Shown here: one piece after another, positions 34,451-44,460 of the stretch
How the letters are laid out: the number at the start of each line of letters is the position of its first letter
Numbering within the stretch: position 1 is the first letter of the stretch
Assembly (NCBI GenBank): GCA_038503035.1
Contig: JAVSML010000964.1
Location: forward strand, 124,001 to 188,000
Reading direction: 5' to 3'
DNA: 64,000 bases
DNA from: Crocodylus rhombifer
Taxonomy: Eukaryota > Chordata > Crocodylia > Crocodylidae
The notes under the pieces: generated by a model
Told to the model about the DNA's origin: nothing
Database searches by the model: none
Seen by the model: only the letters and a program-made list of their open reading frames with translations
Made by a program: the position numbers and the translations under genes

Positions 34451-34567
34451 GAGAGGTTAGTGTGTTAATGATGAAAAGGGGTGTAAGAAGAACAAGGTAT
34501 TGTTGTAAGGGAGGTTGTCGAGTTTTGTGCTAATGTAGTTTCTTTTAGTTGTCTTGTAATAGTAAAA

Positions 34568-37500
34568 AAAGGCTCCTATCAGCATGTTTGCCCAAATGGA
34601 CCATGTGTTTTACAGTCATGCTTAGTGTTGGCTGCATTTAATCAAATTCATAGTTCATTTCCATTACTGAGCATATGCTGCTTTGTGCATCAGTTTAATG
34701 ACAGAAAACATATTTAGTGCGATTTCCTCGTATGTAAATGTAAGACTTTTCCCCCTCATTCTGATTGGGACAAAAACTTTTTCTTGTATTCTAGTAAATA
34801 CGATATTTCTTGGACATCTCATTCAGATCTAGTTTTAAATTATTGTTACCCCTTTTGGGCTCAGATAATATTCAGGGCCTTGTGAGTTGTGATCTGCTAG
34901 TAAAAGAAATTGCAGATTTAAGTTGGAAATGTCTTAGTTTCATTTTTAAAAAAAACAATACGCGAAGTTGTTTCCCCGAATGCAGTAAGATAAAAAAAAA
35001 ACTGGGATGGTTTTCTTGTTCACAATTCCTATGCTCCTTCTATCAAAGCTTTCTTGTCCTGTCAGGGTCATGCTACAAATGCTTATTTTGCAGTCTCTCT
35101 GGTTTTCTGTTTCTCCCTCCCTCTTTTCTGGCCCATCCAAACTGACAAATGCAATCAAATCAAGCCACATCCTAGTATTCAGTATGCTCCTTGTGTGATG
35201 GCGTTGACTGTTTCAGCTATCACATAACAGAAACATTTAATCAGTCTGTTATTTAGCTTGAATGGAACATGGACAGCCAGACTTACCTGTAGCCCAACAA
35301 TATCAGTCATCAACTATCAAAATTAGAGGCTGGTCAAATGTATTAACTTTGGGGTGCCATCCAGCTTTGGAGTTAACTTTGTGTTAGACAAGTTTTTACT
35401 TATAACACCCTCTTGATAGGTACTATAGCTCATTTTTCATCTTTGATATATGCATCATATTTTGGCCTTATATTTTACCATTCAACCAAGGCTTTATACA
35501 AACAGTACATGAAGCTGCTCAACAATTCTGTGGCTTAGGTATGTGTATGATACTTATTTTACAGATGGATAAACCAGTAAGAAGCTTTGTCTAGACCAGA
35601 ATTTGAAGGTATGTTAGCACATAAGCAGGTAACATGTTGAAATCCAGTGTCAATGAAACATGCTGCTAAACTGTTTGATTTAAAGGCTAATTTCCCCTCT
35701 AGTGTTAGTTAGCATGTTAGCAAATATATTACAATCATACTTTAAATCCAAACAAGTCCCTAGGCATGATTATTTGGCCAGGGTTTCATGGAGAAAAAGT
35801 CTGTCTAGATGAAGACTAGACTAGCTAAAGAGGTGTTTTTTAAAAATAGCTAGCTAACATGACTTGAAATACCATGTAGGGCCAGATTCTATGACACCTA
35901 TTGGGTAGATTTAGGTGTCTAAGTGTGATTCTGTTCCACTCTCTTCAAGGCCCTAAAGATCTATATTGAATCTTCTTTTGTAGCATAACATTTGACCCTT
36001 AAAATTAAGTCACAGAAAAGCAGTTAGGAGGAGGGAGCACAAACCACATTTTGTATTAGCAACTTTCCACAGATTTGAGCAGATTGGAATAGAATTACAC
36101 CAAAGTTTATATAGATGTCTAATAGATGGAATACAATCTGGATCTTAGTGCCTAATATAGACATGATTTAACTTTTTAATTCTTATTTGGTCATGTAATA
36201 TGTATACACTAAAAGCTAGGCATGTGCAACTCTACTGTCTTGTGAAATTTATAATGTAATTTTTCCCCATTTCAAACCAGAATACAACTGAGAACTTTTT
36301 AATTAATTTTTTTGTGATGAGTGAAATTATTAGATGTAGGGTAGACAGTCAGAAAATGAGGGTTTTACTGAAGCAGCTGGCATAAAAAATGCAGTTGAAA
36401 CCTGATTGCCTCTTGTATATACACATAGGTGAACTCTCTGCCAAACCCAAAGTTTAATTGTATACCAAAAGTTAAAGGATTGTCAGCTATTTTTAGAAGC
36501 TTGATTTAATAATAAGCTTCACATTTACTTCTTATTATTGGTTACTTTAGTGCCTAGATAAGCTAAGTATGGTACCTGCCCAATGAATCAGCATCTAAAT
36601 GTCCTCACAACTGAATTGAGATGATCCAGGACCTACTTATAACTGGTATAAACTTAAACCTTCCTCTATGCCAAAGGATTAACTAGCAATTTTTGTATCC
36701 TGGGCAGAGATAAAAGAGAAGGGAGGTACAGAGGAGCAGAACTGCTCCTGGTCTTCAAACAACCCTTAAATCTAGCCCGACTCATAGTCAGAAGCAAACT
36801 CCTTTCTGATCAACAGATGCTGCATGAGGCACAACCCTACCTTAATGACAAATGCAAAAACTGTCAATACATCTCCACTGCCATTATAGTCAATATCACC
36901 TTACAATAAAATTATAATAATCCAAGGATATTATATGTCTGCCTCAGAATGTGGTATATCTCATCCAATACATACATGAACACTGGTAGGAGAATACTTT
37001 TCTCAGAACAACTACTCCCTTTCCGACCCCTCCGTCTTTCTGCTCGAGGGAAGTCTATAAAACAACTTCAGAAGATCGACTTGGGAAAAGAAATTCATAA
37101 TTTTACTGGACACTAAAAATTGGAGTAAACACAGATAATGCCTTTATGGTTCTTTACAATCTACCTGCTACCCATGCTAATCTCCTTGCACTCCACCCAT
37201 AGGTAATAACTATATACTTTTCCTTCTTGCATAGTCTTACTCTTCCACTTATAAGGTTACATCTTTTACTGAATTACTTTTGTCTTGTTGCTACCTCAGT
37301 AATGTCTCTTTGCTCCTATTTTATGGTCACCTTCCCTATTTTTAAGCAGATTATATATATGGAATTTTATCTGCTTTTAGCTCAAACTGTATCTGCTTCT
37401 CCCCACCAAAATGCGGAAGGGCAACACATATCTGAAACTTTCTCAAACTTTTCTCCCAAATACACATTTCATTCAATAAAAGGTATTGCAAATATGCCTT

Positions 37501-38017
37501 GCCTCTTGTACATTTCCTGGACCATCATGGCTACAACAACAGCCCAGCTTGAACTTCTGATGGCACACAGCAGTTGCTCCTGGCAATTCACCAGAGCAAT
37601 TCCACAGGTGAATGCACAGGGCTCCAGTGCAGGAGTTGTGTTCCATAATGCGCACATGCTCCCTGTGAAAGCACAAGCTACTGAAGGGACCATGGCAGCT
37701 CACAGAAGACAGTGGATTTTCTACATGCAATTTCTGGCTGTTGGATGGTGTGTAAAGCCTTATTCCACTTGGTACAGGAGGTGTAACTGAGAGCAGAAAG
37801 CAAAGATATGCCACTGCAAAGGTAATTGTTTTGCAGAGGGAAGTTTTGTGGTATAGGTTAGACCTTAGGTGGGCATTGATTGGTTAGAAAGGGTTGAAGA
37901 TATCCAAGACTTTCTTTCCATTCATGACAACTAGATACATCATTTGTTTAAGTGAAAGCTGGAATTTTGATTTCCAGGAGCTGGGAGTTGTAGTATAGCT
38001 CTAGGTACAGCCCTCTA
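34568..38017. other. Non-coding DNA with weak MITE and SINE traces
   Basis: Mostly AT-rich. 35540-35600 (TATTTTACAGATGGATAAAC) is the beginning of a reversed MIR-like core. 35588-35880 contains TGTCTAGACCAG, GTTAGCACATAAGC and an inverted TGTTAGTTAGCATGTTAGC, suggesting a degraded palindromic MITE. The 187-codon frame at 37227-37790 has no recognisable domain and is probably chance. Confidence 0.4.
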
Positions 38018-38306
38018 GAGAGTCCTTACATGTGCTGTGGGGTGGGGTTGGAGAGGCGCTTTAACTAGACCAGCTCTTGAGAGCCACTCAAATTAAAATG
38101 CCTGCAGTGTCTTTTGTATTTAGCATCCCATGCTACAAAATGGTGGCAGAGGCACTTTAACTGAAGCTTGTTTGATGAGTTTAGTTAAAGCACCCCTGCC
38201 GCCCTTTTGAAGCATGTGGGTGTTGAGTACATGTGATGCTGAGGCTTCTGGAGCATGCTATTTAGTACACATCAGAGCAGGCATGAGGCATGTATGTAGG
38301 TGCCCC
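38018..38306. mobile_element. Palindromic MITE related to family A
   Basis: The left part AGTCCTTACATGTGCTG and the right part GCATGTATGTAGGTGCCCC resemble inverted termini. The interior repeats GGCGCTTTAACTAGAC/GGCACTTTAACTGAAG and TTTAGTTAAAGCACCCC in opposite sense. The pattern of an ACTAAAG arm and a TTTAGTT arm matches the MITE A centre. The exact ends are uncertain. Confidence 0.45.
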
Positions 38307-38506
38307 TAGTTACTAAGATTTAACTTGGCCTCATTTGACCTCAGAGTCACCTTGATACATCTTGATATTATACCAAATGGTGATTTCCATTGATTTTCAG
38401 AATACTCTGCTGTTTAAGACAATATTATGTACTTATATCGTGTGTCCTAATGACAAAGCCAACTAGAGAAGCAGGTAAAGTAGTAGATGCATAGATACAT
38501 ATCCTC

Positions 38507-39254
38507 TAGGGGTATGCAAAATAGGCCATATTCAATTCAGATTTGGGTTCAGCCCAAATCAGGGACAGTGTTTCAATTAATTGATTTGGGTCACTGTTCT
38601 GATTAGATTTGGCTGAATCTGAAGATTCAATGCTGATTCGGAGAATTGGCAATTTGGCCATAGACACAGCTTTAAATGTTTTTTCTCATACCAGGCACAG
38701 CTCATGAATTCTGCAATGCTGGGGCAGATGGAGCATTCCATGGGCGGGGGGGGGGTGCTCCCCACATGTTCGGCAATCAACCCGGAAGTGGAACGAAAGT
38801 ACTTCCGGTTCACTTTCGGGTCCACTGCTGAGCACGTGGGGGACCTCCCCGCACCCTCTCTGGCTCAATGATCAGCCACAGGGGGGCCCTGGGTGTCCCC
38901 CCAGACCCAGGAGGCACCGGTTGCCAAGCTGGGGGGGGCAGGGGAGGGCCCCCATGCACTCCTCGGTGGACCTAGAAGTGGAGTGGAAGTGCTTCTGGTC
39001 CACTTCCAGGTCCACTGCTGAGTGTGCTGGGGAACCCCCACATTTCCATGGGATACTTCATCCACCCCAGCATCTCAGCATTCATGAGCTGCCTGGTACC
39101 TTGAGATAGGTAGAAAAACCATTTAAAGCTGTGTCCAAATCATGAAATCTTTCTGAATCTCTAGGAGGGTTCCAATTCAATTTGGAGAGATTAAAAGGTC
39201 TCTTGATTTGATTCAGAGATTCACCCCTAACATCCTCATGTTAGCACAGCCCTA
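38507..39254. mobile_element. Palindromic non-autonomous hAT-like element, copy 2
   Basis: It starts TAGGGGTATGCAAAATAGG and ends GTTAGCACAGCCCTA. ATATCCTC occurs immediately before (38499-38506) and after (39255-39262), a perfect 8-bp target duplication typical of hAT. It is the reverse orientation of the element at 9847: the same GGGGCAGATGGAG blocks, GGAAGTG repeats and TTTAAAGCTGTGTC blocks occur in mirrored order. Length is 748 bp with no transposase. Confidence 0.88.
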
Positions 39255-39309
39255 ATATCCTCATATTTTCCTAAATATTATGGAAAATAATTTTTATTTT
39301 ATGTTGGGC

Positions 39310-40184
39310 GTCAGTGGGTCCGCAAAGTACCCCCTCTATCCTCGTAATTCCCTCCTGCCACGACTTGGATCTTAACGAAATGAAATAGGGAGGAAGTGGT
39401 TGGTATACTAAGGGATACCTGTGGGAATTACCACACTGAATTAGATCTATTTCTCAGTGCTTTTATTTAGTTGGTCTCTGTTATTTTACAGGAAACTCCC
39501 TATGTGGGAGATTGCAGTCCCGAAGATTGGTCTTGTGGAACCCCCCAGGTCTCCTGACCGGTCCCAGTCCGATAATACAATAAAAATGAGGTTGCATACA
39601 GTCCCAGTCTCTGCAGTCAATTATTCTATTAACAGTTCATTACAACTGCCACCTGTGTGGCACCCACCACTAATTATATTATTAGTGACTTGTTACAGTC
39701 ATTGCCTGCATTCCTCTTGGGCAGGGCCAGCATGCAGGCTCCGCGGTTCTTTCTCATCCTGCCTTGCCCTCTCAATCTCCAGCGTCTCTCTCCCCTCCTG
39801 GGGTTCTGGACTCACCCAGATACTTTAAGGTCGGAGCAGGGGTCATCTGCTGCCTGCGCCTCTCTCCCTCTGCTGGGCCAGCATGCAGGCTCCGTGGCTC
39901 GGCTCCGTCTCTCCCCACACTCATCGTCGCTCCTACTGACTCCAGGTATGTCACAACGGGGTCTGGGTTCCAGGCTCTCCCTTCCCTGGTTCTCGTCTTC
40001 AGGAAGTCTCTCCTCACTCTCTCTCTCTCTTCTGCAGTGCCCAAAGGCATCCCTCCTTCACCTTCTCTTCTTATCCTCTGAGGCTGATCGCCTTTGGCTC
40101 CTTAAGGGCAGGGGCCCACCCCACCGTGTGGTAATTATTTCCAGCCGCCCCTGTTCTCTTAGCAACAATGGAGACCCTGTTACA
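39310..40184 (-). repeat. 3' LTR of the gypsy element
   Basis: Closely similar to 44461-45241 over its whole length, for example TACCCCCTCTATCCT, CACGACTTGGATCTTAACG and GATAATACAATAAAAATGAG in both. On the minus strand it begins TGTAACAGGG. It carries about 115 bp around 39684-39800 that the other LTR lacks. That extra part resembles its own neighbour (GGCCAGCATGCAGGCTCCG occurs near 39726 and 39880), so it is a tandem duplicate. The boundary at the low-coordinate end is uncertain by a few bases. Confidence 0.88.
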
Positions 40185-40185
40185 T

Positions 40186-40197
40186 ATCTCCCCCTCC
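40186..40197 (-). other. Polypurine tract
   Basis: On the minus strand GGAGGGGGAGAT lies one base from the start of the 3' LTR, the expected place for the plus-strand DNA primer of a gypsy element. Confidence 0.75.
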
Positions 40198-40310
40198 AAG
40201 TACTTAGTTCCATCCTCTTTTGGGGGGGGCAACCCCCCCCCCAAAAACAAAGGCAAAACCCAAAATTAAGAAGTGATCCAACCTTCCCTCTGGCTTCTGT
40301 GAGAAGATCT

Positions 40311-40830
40311 TTATCTTGCCAGTGTATCTCTTTGTTTGGCTAGTGGGTCCAGGATGGGCATGTCTCCCAGCTGGGACAAGAAATCTACATTTCCGTTCCT
40401 CCATCCTGTTTGGTATTCCACTGTAAAACAAAAAGGTTGTAATGCTAGTGACCATCTCATAAGTGGAGCATTATTTAATTTCGCTGTGCTAAGCCAATGT
40501 AGGGGTGCATGATCTGTAACTAGCACAGACTTTCTTCCTAAGAGGTAGTATTGAAAGAGTTCTATGCCCCATCTTATTGCTAGACATTCTTTTTCTATAG
40601 TTGAGTAATGGGCCTCAGCAGATTTAAGTTTTCCACTGGTGAACGCCATAGGTCTTTCAGTCTCCTGTTCCTTTGAAATAATGTGGTGCTGAGAGCAGTT
40701 GCCAACGTGTCCGTTTGTAGAAAAAATGTTTTCTGAAAGTCTGGCAAATATAAAACTGGGTGTTGGCATAATGCCTCCTTCAGCTGATCGAAGGCCTGGA
40801 GAGCTTCCAGGTTCCAGGGGATTGGGTTGT
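40311..40830 (-). pseudogene. Gypsy pol, RNase H domain
   Basis: Two overlapping open segments (40595-40855 and 40311-40769) carry LKEALCQHPVLYLPDF, FFLQTDTLATALSTTL (first catalytic Asp), STIEKECLAIRWGIELFQYY (the Glu helix), VTDHAPLHWL (second Asp) and GWRNGNVDFLSQL (last Asp). This is the standard gypsy RNase H layout, which removes RNA from RNA:DNA hybrids during reverse transcription. A frameshift near 40700 separates the first Asp from the rest. It is the last domain before the polypurine tract, so no integrase follows it. Confidence 0.88.
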
Positions 40831-40859
40831 GGTGTCCTTTAGTTAAGTCCGTCAACGGC

Positions 40860-41570
40860 GCTGCCTTTTCTGAGAAGTTTGGGATGAACTGTCTATAGTA
40901 ATTGGCAAACCCCCAAAATGAGCGAAGTTGTTTCAGGATCTTCGGTAGGGCATGCTTAGTGCCGCCACCTTATCGGATAGGGGTTTAACTATCCCTTGCC
41001 CTACCATAAACCCTAGGTACTGTATTTCTTTCTTCCCCAGGGCGCATTTTTTTGGGTTTGCTATGAGCCCAGCTCAATGGAGGCTCTTCGATACCTGTCT
41101 TAGACGTTGGTGATGGGCCTCCCAGTTGGGGGAAAAGACAATAACATTGTCTATATATGCTGCCGCATAATTTTGATGTGGGGCACGTATTTGCTCCATC
41201 AATTGTTGGAAAGAGGTCGCAGCCCCATGCAACACAAAGAGCATCCTCTTGAACTGAAAAAGCCCCCATGGGGTCCTAAAAGCTGTCTTTTCCTTATCCT
41301 CTTTTGCTGTCAGAATCTGCCAATAGCCTTTTGTGAGGTCTAACGTAGATATAAATTGGGCCTAGTCTATCTTCTCCATCATGTCATCGATCTGTGGCAT
41401 CGGGAATGCATCAAACCTTGCAATTTCATTAAGTTTCTGGTAACCTACGCATAGCTGGATCGATCCATCCAGCTTTGGTACCACCACCATGGGGCTCCTC
41501 CAGGGACTTCCGGACTCTTCAATAATCCCTCATTTTCTCATCTGATCTATTTCTTGCCAGATTACCGGCT
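40860..41570 (-). pseudogene. Gypsy pol, reverse transcriptase domain
   Basis: On the minus strand the region holds the gypsy RT blocks. They include a GGGTKAGWIDPA segment near 41480 (the fingers), a DPMGAFSVQ-type segment near 41265, and the active-site box at 41146-41157 in the frame NYAAAYIDNVIVFSPNWEA. Gypsy RTs normally have YxDD there. Here the second Asp codon reads AAT (Asn), removing a metal ligand. Several stops and shifts fragment the domain, and a tail (40595-40855) continues into RNase H. The GC-poor 60-90 codon plus-strand frames here are shadows. Confidence 0.85.
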
Positions 41571-41899
41571 ATAACTGTCTGGGCAACCTCCTCCAGTGAT
41601 TCCTCACCACTTGCCCGGGTGGGGTGACAATATGGTGGTAAACTCCCCTAGCTTCTCCCGGTATTTCTTTAAACACATCTCAGAATTCTGCTATCAGGGT
41701 TTGTATCTCTGCCTTCTGGCTCGGTTCTAATTGGTCGTCCACCCGGGGCATCTCTCGGGTTCCGGTTAAGTCTCGTACCAATGCTTCAGGCCCTTCTTCA
41801 CTCCCGTCCTCTGGATCTCGTAGCCATCCTTCTCCCTGACACCACCTCCTCAGGAGATTGACATGATAAATCTGTTTTCACCATGTCGGTGTCTTCCAT

Positions 41900-42960
41900 A
41901 GGACTTCATAATTTACTGGCCCTGTACAGCGTGTCACCTGGAAAGGCCACTGCCACTGAGCCAGTAACTTGTGAGAGTTATCCGGGAGTAACACCACTAC
42001 CTGCAGCTCTCTATTGGTGGCTTGCGAGTCATATTGTTGCCTCTGCCTTTCTTGGTTCCGGCTGAAGTGTCTTTAGGCTATCTCCTGTGCCTTCTGCAAC
42101 CCATTCCTGGAATTCCCCCACCCCTCAGGGCTGGGATGGGTCCATCCGCTCTTGTGTCCATTCTTCACAGATAAGATCCAGCAACCCTCATGGACTATGT
42201 CCATACACTATTTCAAACAGGGCAAACCCCGTGGAGGCCTGTGGGGCCTCTCTTATCACAGAGAGCAATGAGGCCAATAGGACGTCCCATTCCTGAGGGT
42301 CTCCTTGTATACAGGCACAGAGCATACCCTTAAGGGTATGGTTAAATCTTTCTACTAGCCTGTCTGTCTGGGGTGGTATACTGAGGTGCGTAACTGCTTG
42401 ATCTTCAGCACCTGGCAGACTCCTTTTAGCACTTTAGACATATTTTTTTTCCCTGGTCAGTTAAAATCTCCCTAGGTATGCCCACCCAGCAATCCATCGC
42501 AGTAAGGTGGTAACTATTGCTGGGGCTGTCACCGATCTCAATGGCACTGCCTTAGGGAATATCGCTTCTCGGCCTCTTGAAGGCTCAGATCGAGCGAAAA
42601 CATTTATTCTTTAATCTATAATTACCAGGATAAATTGATATCCAGCCCTGCTACGTGGGAAGGGCCCCGCTATGTCTAAGGCGGTACAGTCGAACAGGCA
42701 CCCAATCAGGGGCATGGGTACCAAGGGGACTATTGCTGGTTTTACTCCCCCAGTCTTCTGGCATTCTGGACATTCTGCGCAGAATCTTTCTGTCATCTTA
42801 TATATACCAGGCCAAAAAACTCTTCGCAGGAGTCTGGCTTCCATCTTATCAAGCCCCAGATGCTCTCCCACAGGTGAGGTATGAGCGACCCGTAACAACC
42901 CCACCCAGTATTTCCCCACTCTTTCCGGTCTTCTATCTGATAAAGTAAGCCTCTTCTTAC
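41900..42960 (-). pseudogene. Gypsy pol, integrase
   Basis: Starts with a zinc-binding HHCC module: HTSPVGEHLGLDKMEARLL then RFCAECPECQ (open segment 42611-43036). The catalytic core follows: ALDIAGPFPRSRAGYQFIL with the first Asp, a TDQG block whose Asp codon is 42456-42458, and a VERFNHT-like block with the Glu codon at 42350-42352, giving a DDE triad. A C-terminal GPVNYEV-like stretch lies near 41900. Frameshifts break the core. It sits upstream of RT in the reading direction, which is opposite to the order in most gypsy elements. Confidence 0.85.
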
Positions 42961-42969
42961 CTTGTAACA

Positions 42970-43464
42970 TGGGGCTCGGGGGGATCTCAGGGCAGTCCTT
43001 GCTGCTCCCTCCTTCTTTTCCTGCTGGGATTTCCATAAGTTCTGGAAGCAGGGCTCATTCTGTTGCTCTTGATGAAAATTCCCTTCCTCCATTATCCAAT
43101 CCAAGTTCAAATCTTCTTCGGCATCCCCAAAACAAAGGGTTTGGAGTCTTCTGTCTCCCTCCCCAGGTTCGTCGGGCATCCGGTGTCGAACTACCTCTCC
43201 CAGGTACGGCCAATCCACCCCCAGCAGCATTGGACATGGCAGGGATTTAGCTATCCTGATCCAGATTTCTTCTGTTTTTCCAAGTACTGAAAGATACAGT
43301 TTTCTGCATGGGTAAGTGTAGACTGCACCGTGCATACATACCACGGAAACTGGGGTGCTGGTTCTCCCTAGATGTGAGGGTACCAAATCACTATGTACCA
43401 TGTTTTGGGAGCATCCTGTATCTGCTATAGCTGGGATAATTGTGTCCCCTACTTGCACCTCCAT
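42970..43464 (-). pseudogene. Gypsy pol, aspartic protease
   Basis: The open segment 42793-43464 begins with a retropepsin-like sequence: IIPAIADTGCSQNMV with the catalytic DTG at residues 15-17, and later CPMLLGVDWP, equivalent to the flap/C-terminal ILGxD block. Retropepsins process Gag-Pol after assembly. The same frame runs on through an acidic linker and leaves the integrase frame at a shift near 42900-42960. Confidence 0.82.
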
Positions 43465-43554
43465 GACTGGCTTGTTCCTCTGACCTGGACCTCAATGCCA
43501 TCCAAAACTGCAGTCCATTTTCTCATCATGTTTTTCCAATCCTGGACTGAGGTC

Positions 43555-44414
43555 TCAGGCCATCCTCGGGCAGAACCAGGAAATGTGACCTTTTTTCCCA
43601 CACTGGTAGCATCTTATGTCCAGGTAACCTCCCATGCATATTTCCCTTCGGGTGGACTCTCCCCACCTCAGAGTGACTGGCGTGCTTAGCCCAGCGGCCG
43701 GGGTAGGCCCACTGATTTTCTCTTTCTGGGGGGTTTCTCTTGTCCCCTCTGCAGTGACATAGTCTTCTGCCAGGCGGAGTGCCTCCTGTACTGTCTTAGG
43801 TTGATGGCACTGGACCCACTGTTGGGTACCACCCATGATATCCATCAAAAATTGTTTGAGCACTATTTTGTCTCCTGAGAAGTGTGTTCCTCCTGCTTTA
43901 ACCACTGGTCTGCAAGGTCCCTGAGGGTCTGGACTAACAGTCATGGTTGGCCCCCTTCGGGTCCCTTCTTGGCCTGGAATTTGTGCCTGTATGTTTCCAG
44001 GGAAATCTCTAATCGATATAGGATTGCAGATTTCACCTTCGCATAATCCATGCCTTCAGTCCTACTGAGGGCTCGATATGCAGCCTGAGCTGGGCCAATG
44101 AGTAGGGGCCCCAATTTTGCAGCCCAACTCCCTGGATCCCATTTTTCTGCCATTGCTGCCTGTTCAAATGCCTCTAAGTAGGCCTCTACATCATCCTCCC
44201 TCGTCATCCGGGGCAGCCCTGGCCCACCCCCTTCTCGTACCTTGGAGGTCTGCTGGGCTCCTATCTGTTGACACAGGTCTTGCTGCCGGACCCACAACTA
44301 TGTCTCCTGGCTCCACATTCTCACCATCTCCTCCAGTTCGGTCTGTTGCCCCTGGAGGAGTCTCAGCATGAGGCTGTGCATCTGCTGCAAATCCATTGGT
44401 ACCTGAGCCTCCAT
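43555..44414 (-). pseudogene. Gypsy gag with SCAN-like capsid and CCHC nucleocapsid
   Basis: The likely original ATG is at 44412-44414, giving MEAQVPMDLQQMHSLMLRLL. An in-frame TAG follows at 44298-44300. The open segment 43941-44297 has REDDVEAYLEAFEQAA and GPAQAAYRALSRTEGMDYAK, then DYAKVKSAILYRLEISLETY. After a frameshift, 43555-43944 continues with KIVLKQFLMDIMGGTQQWVQ, QEALRLAEDYV and a single zinc knuckle CYQCGKKGHISWFC. The DxExYLxxFE, LxxFL and WV...EALxLAEDY pattern is that of SCAN domains, which are known to derive from a Gmr1-like gypsy capsid. Confidence 0.85.
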
Positions 44415-44437
44415 ACTGCCCTGTGGGCCATGTGAGT

Positions 44438-44455
44438 ATTCTGGCCAATGCACCA
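44438..44455 (-). other. Primer binding site, tRNA-Gly type
   Basis: On the minus strand, just inside the 5' LTR, TGGTGCATTGGCC (44443-44455) is complementary to the 3' end of a tRNA-Gly(GCC), ...GGCCAATGCACCA, and further bases match in part. This is where the primer tRNA would start minus-strand DNA synthesis. Matching is from memory of the tRNA. Confidence 0.75.
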
Positions 44456-44460
44456 CTTTT

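Larger units (their letters stand above)
26470..34567 (+). mobile_element. Degraded Tx1-like LINE (L1 group), interrupted by three insertions
   Basis: Pieces of one plus-strand LINE occur in the right order: an AG-rich 5' part, an ORF1 zinc-knuckle region (27766-28030), an APE-type endonuclease (29790-30554), reverse transcriptase (32300-33400) and a C-terminal region (33530-34450), ending near an A-rich tail at 34560-34567. The motif style (GKxxGxDGLxVEFY, WKLNxxLLxDE, ORF1 zinc knuckles) matches the Tx1 clade. Removing the inserted CR1 (26777-27431), solo LTR (28650-29491) and hAT (30678-31948) leaves about 5.3 kb, a plausible near-complete length. Many stops and frameshifts make it dead. 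Clade assignment is by motif recognition only. Confidence 0.8.

Noticed and set aside
37227..37790. 187-codon plus-strand open frame
   Set aside because: No domain, mixed composition, overlapping minus-strand frames of similar quality, no splice or promoter context.
39657..40343. 228-codon plus-strand frame in the LTR
   Set aside because: Ser/Leu/Pro-rich translation of LTR sequence running into the polypurine tract. The element reads on the minus strand.
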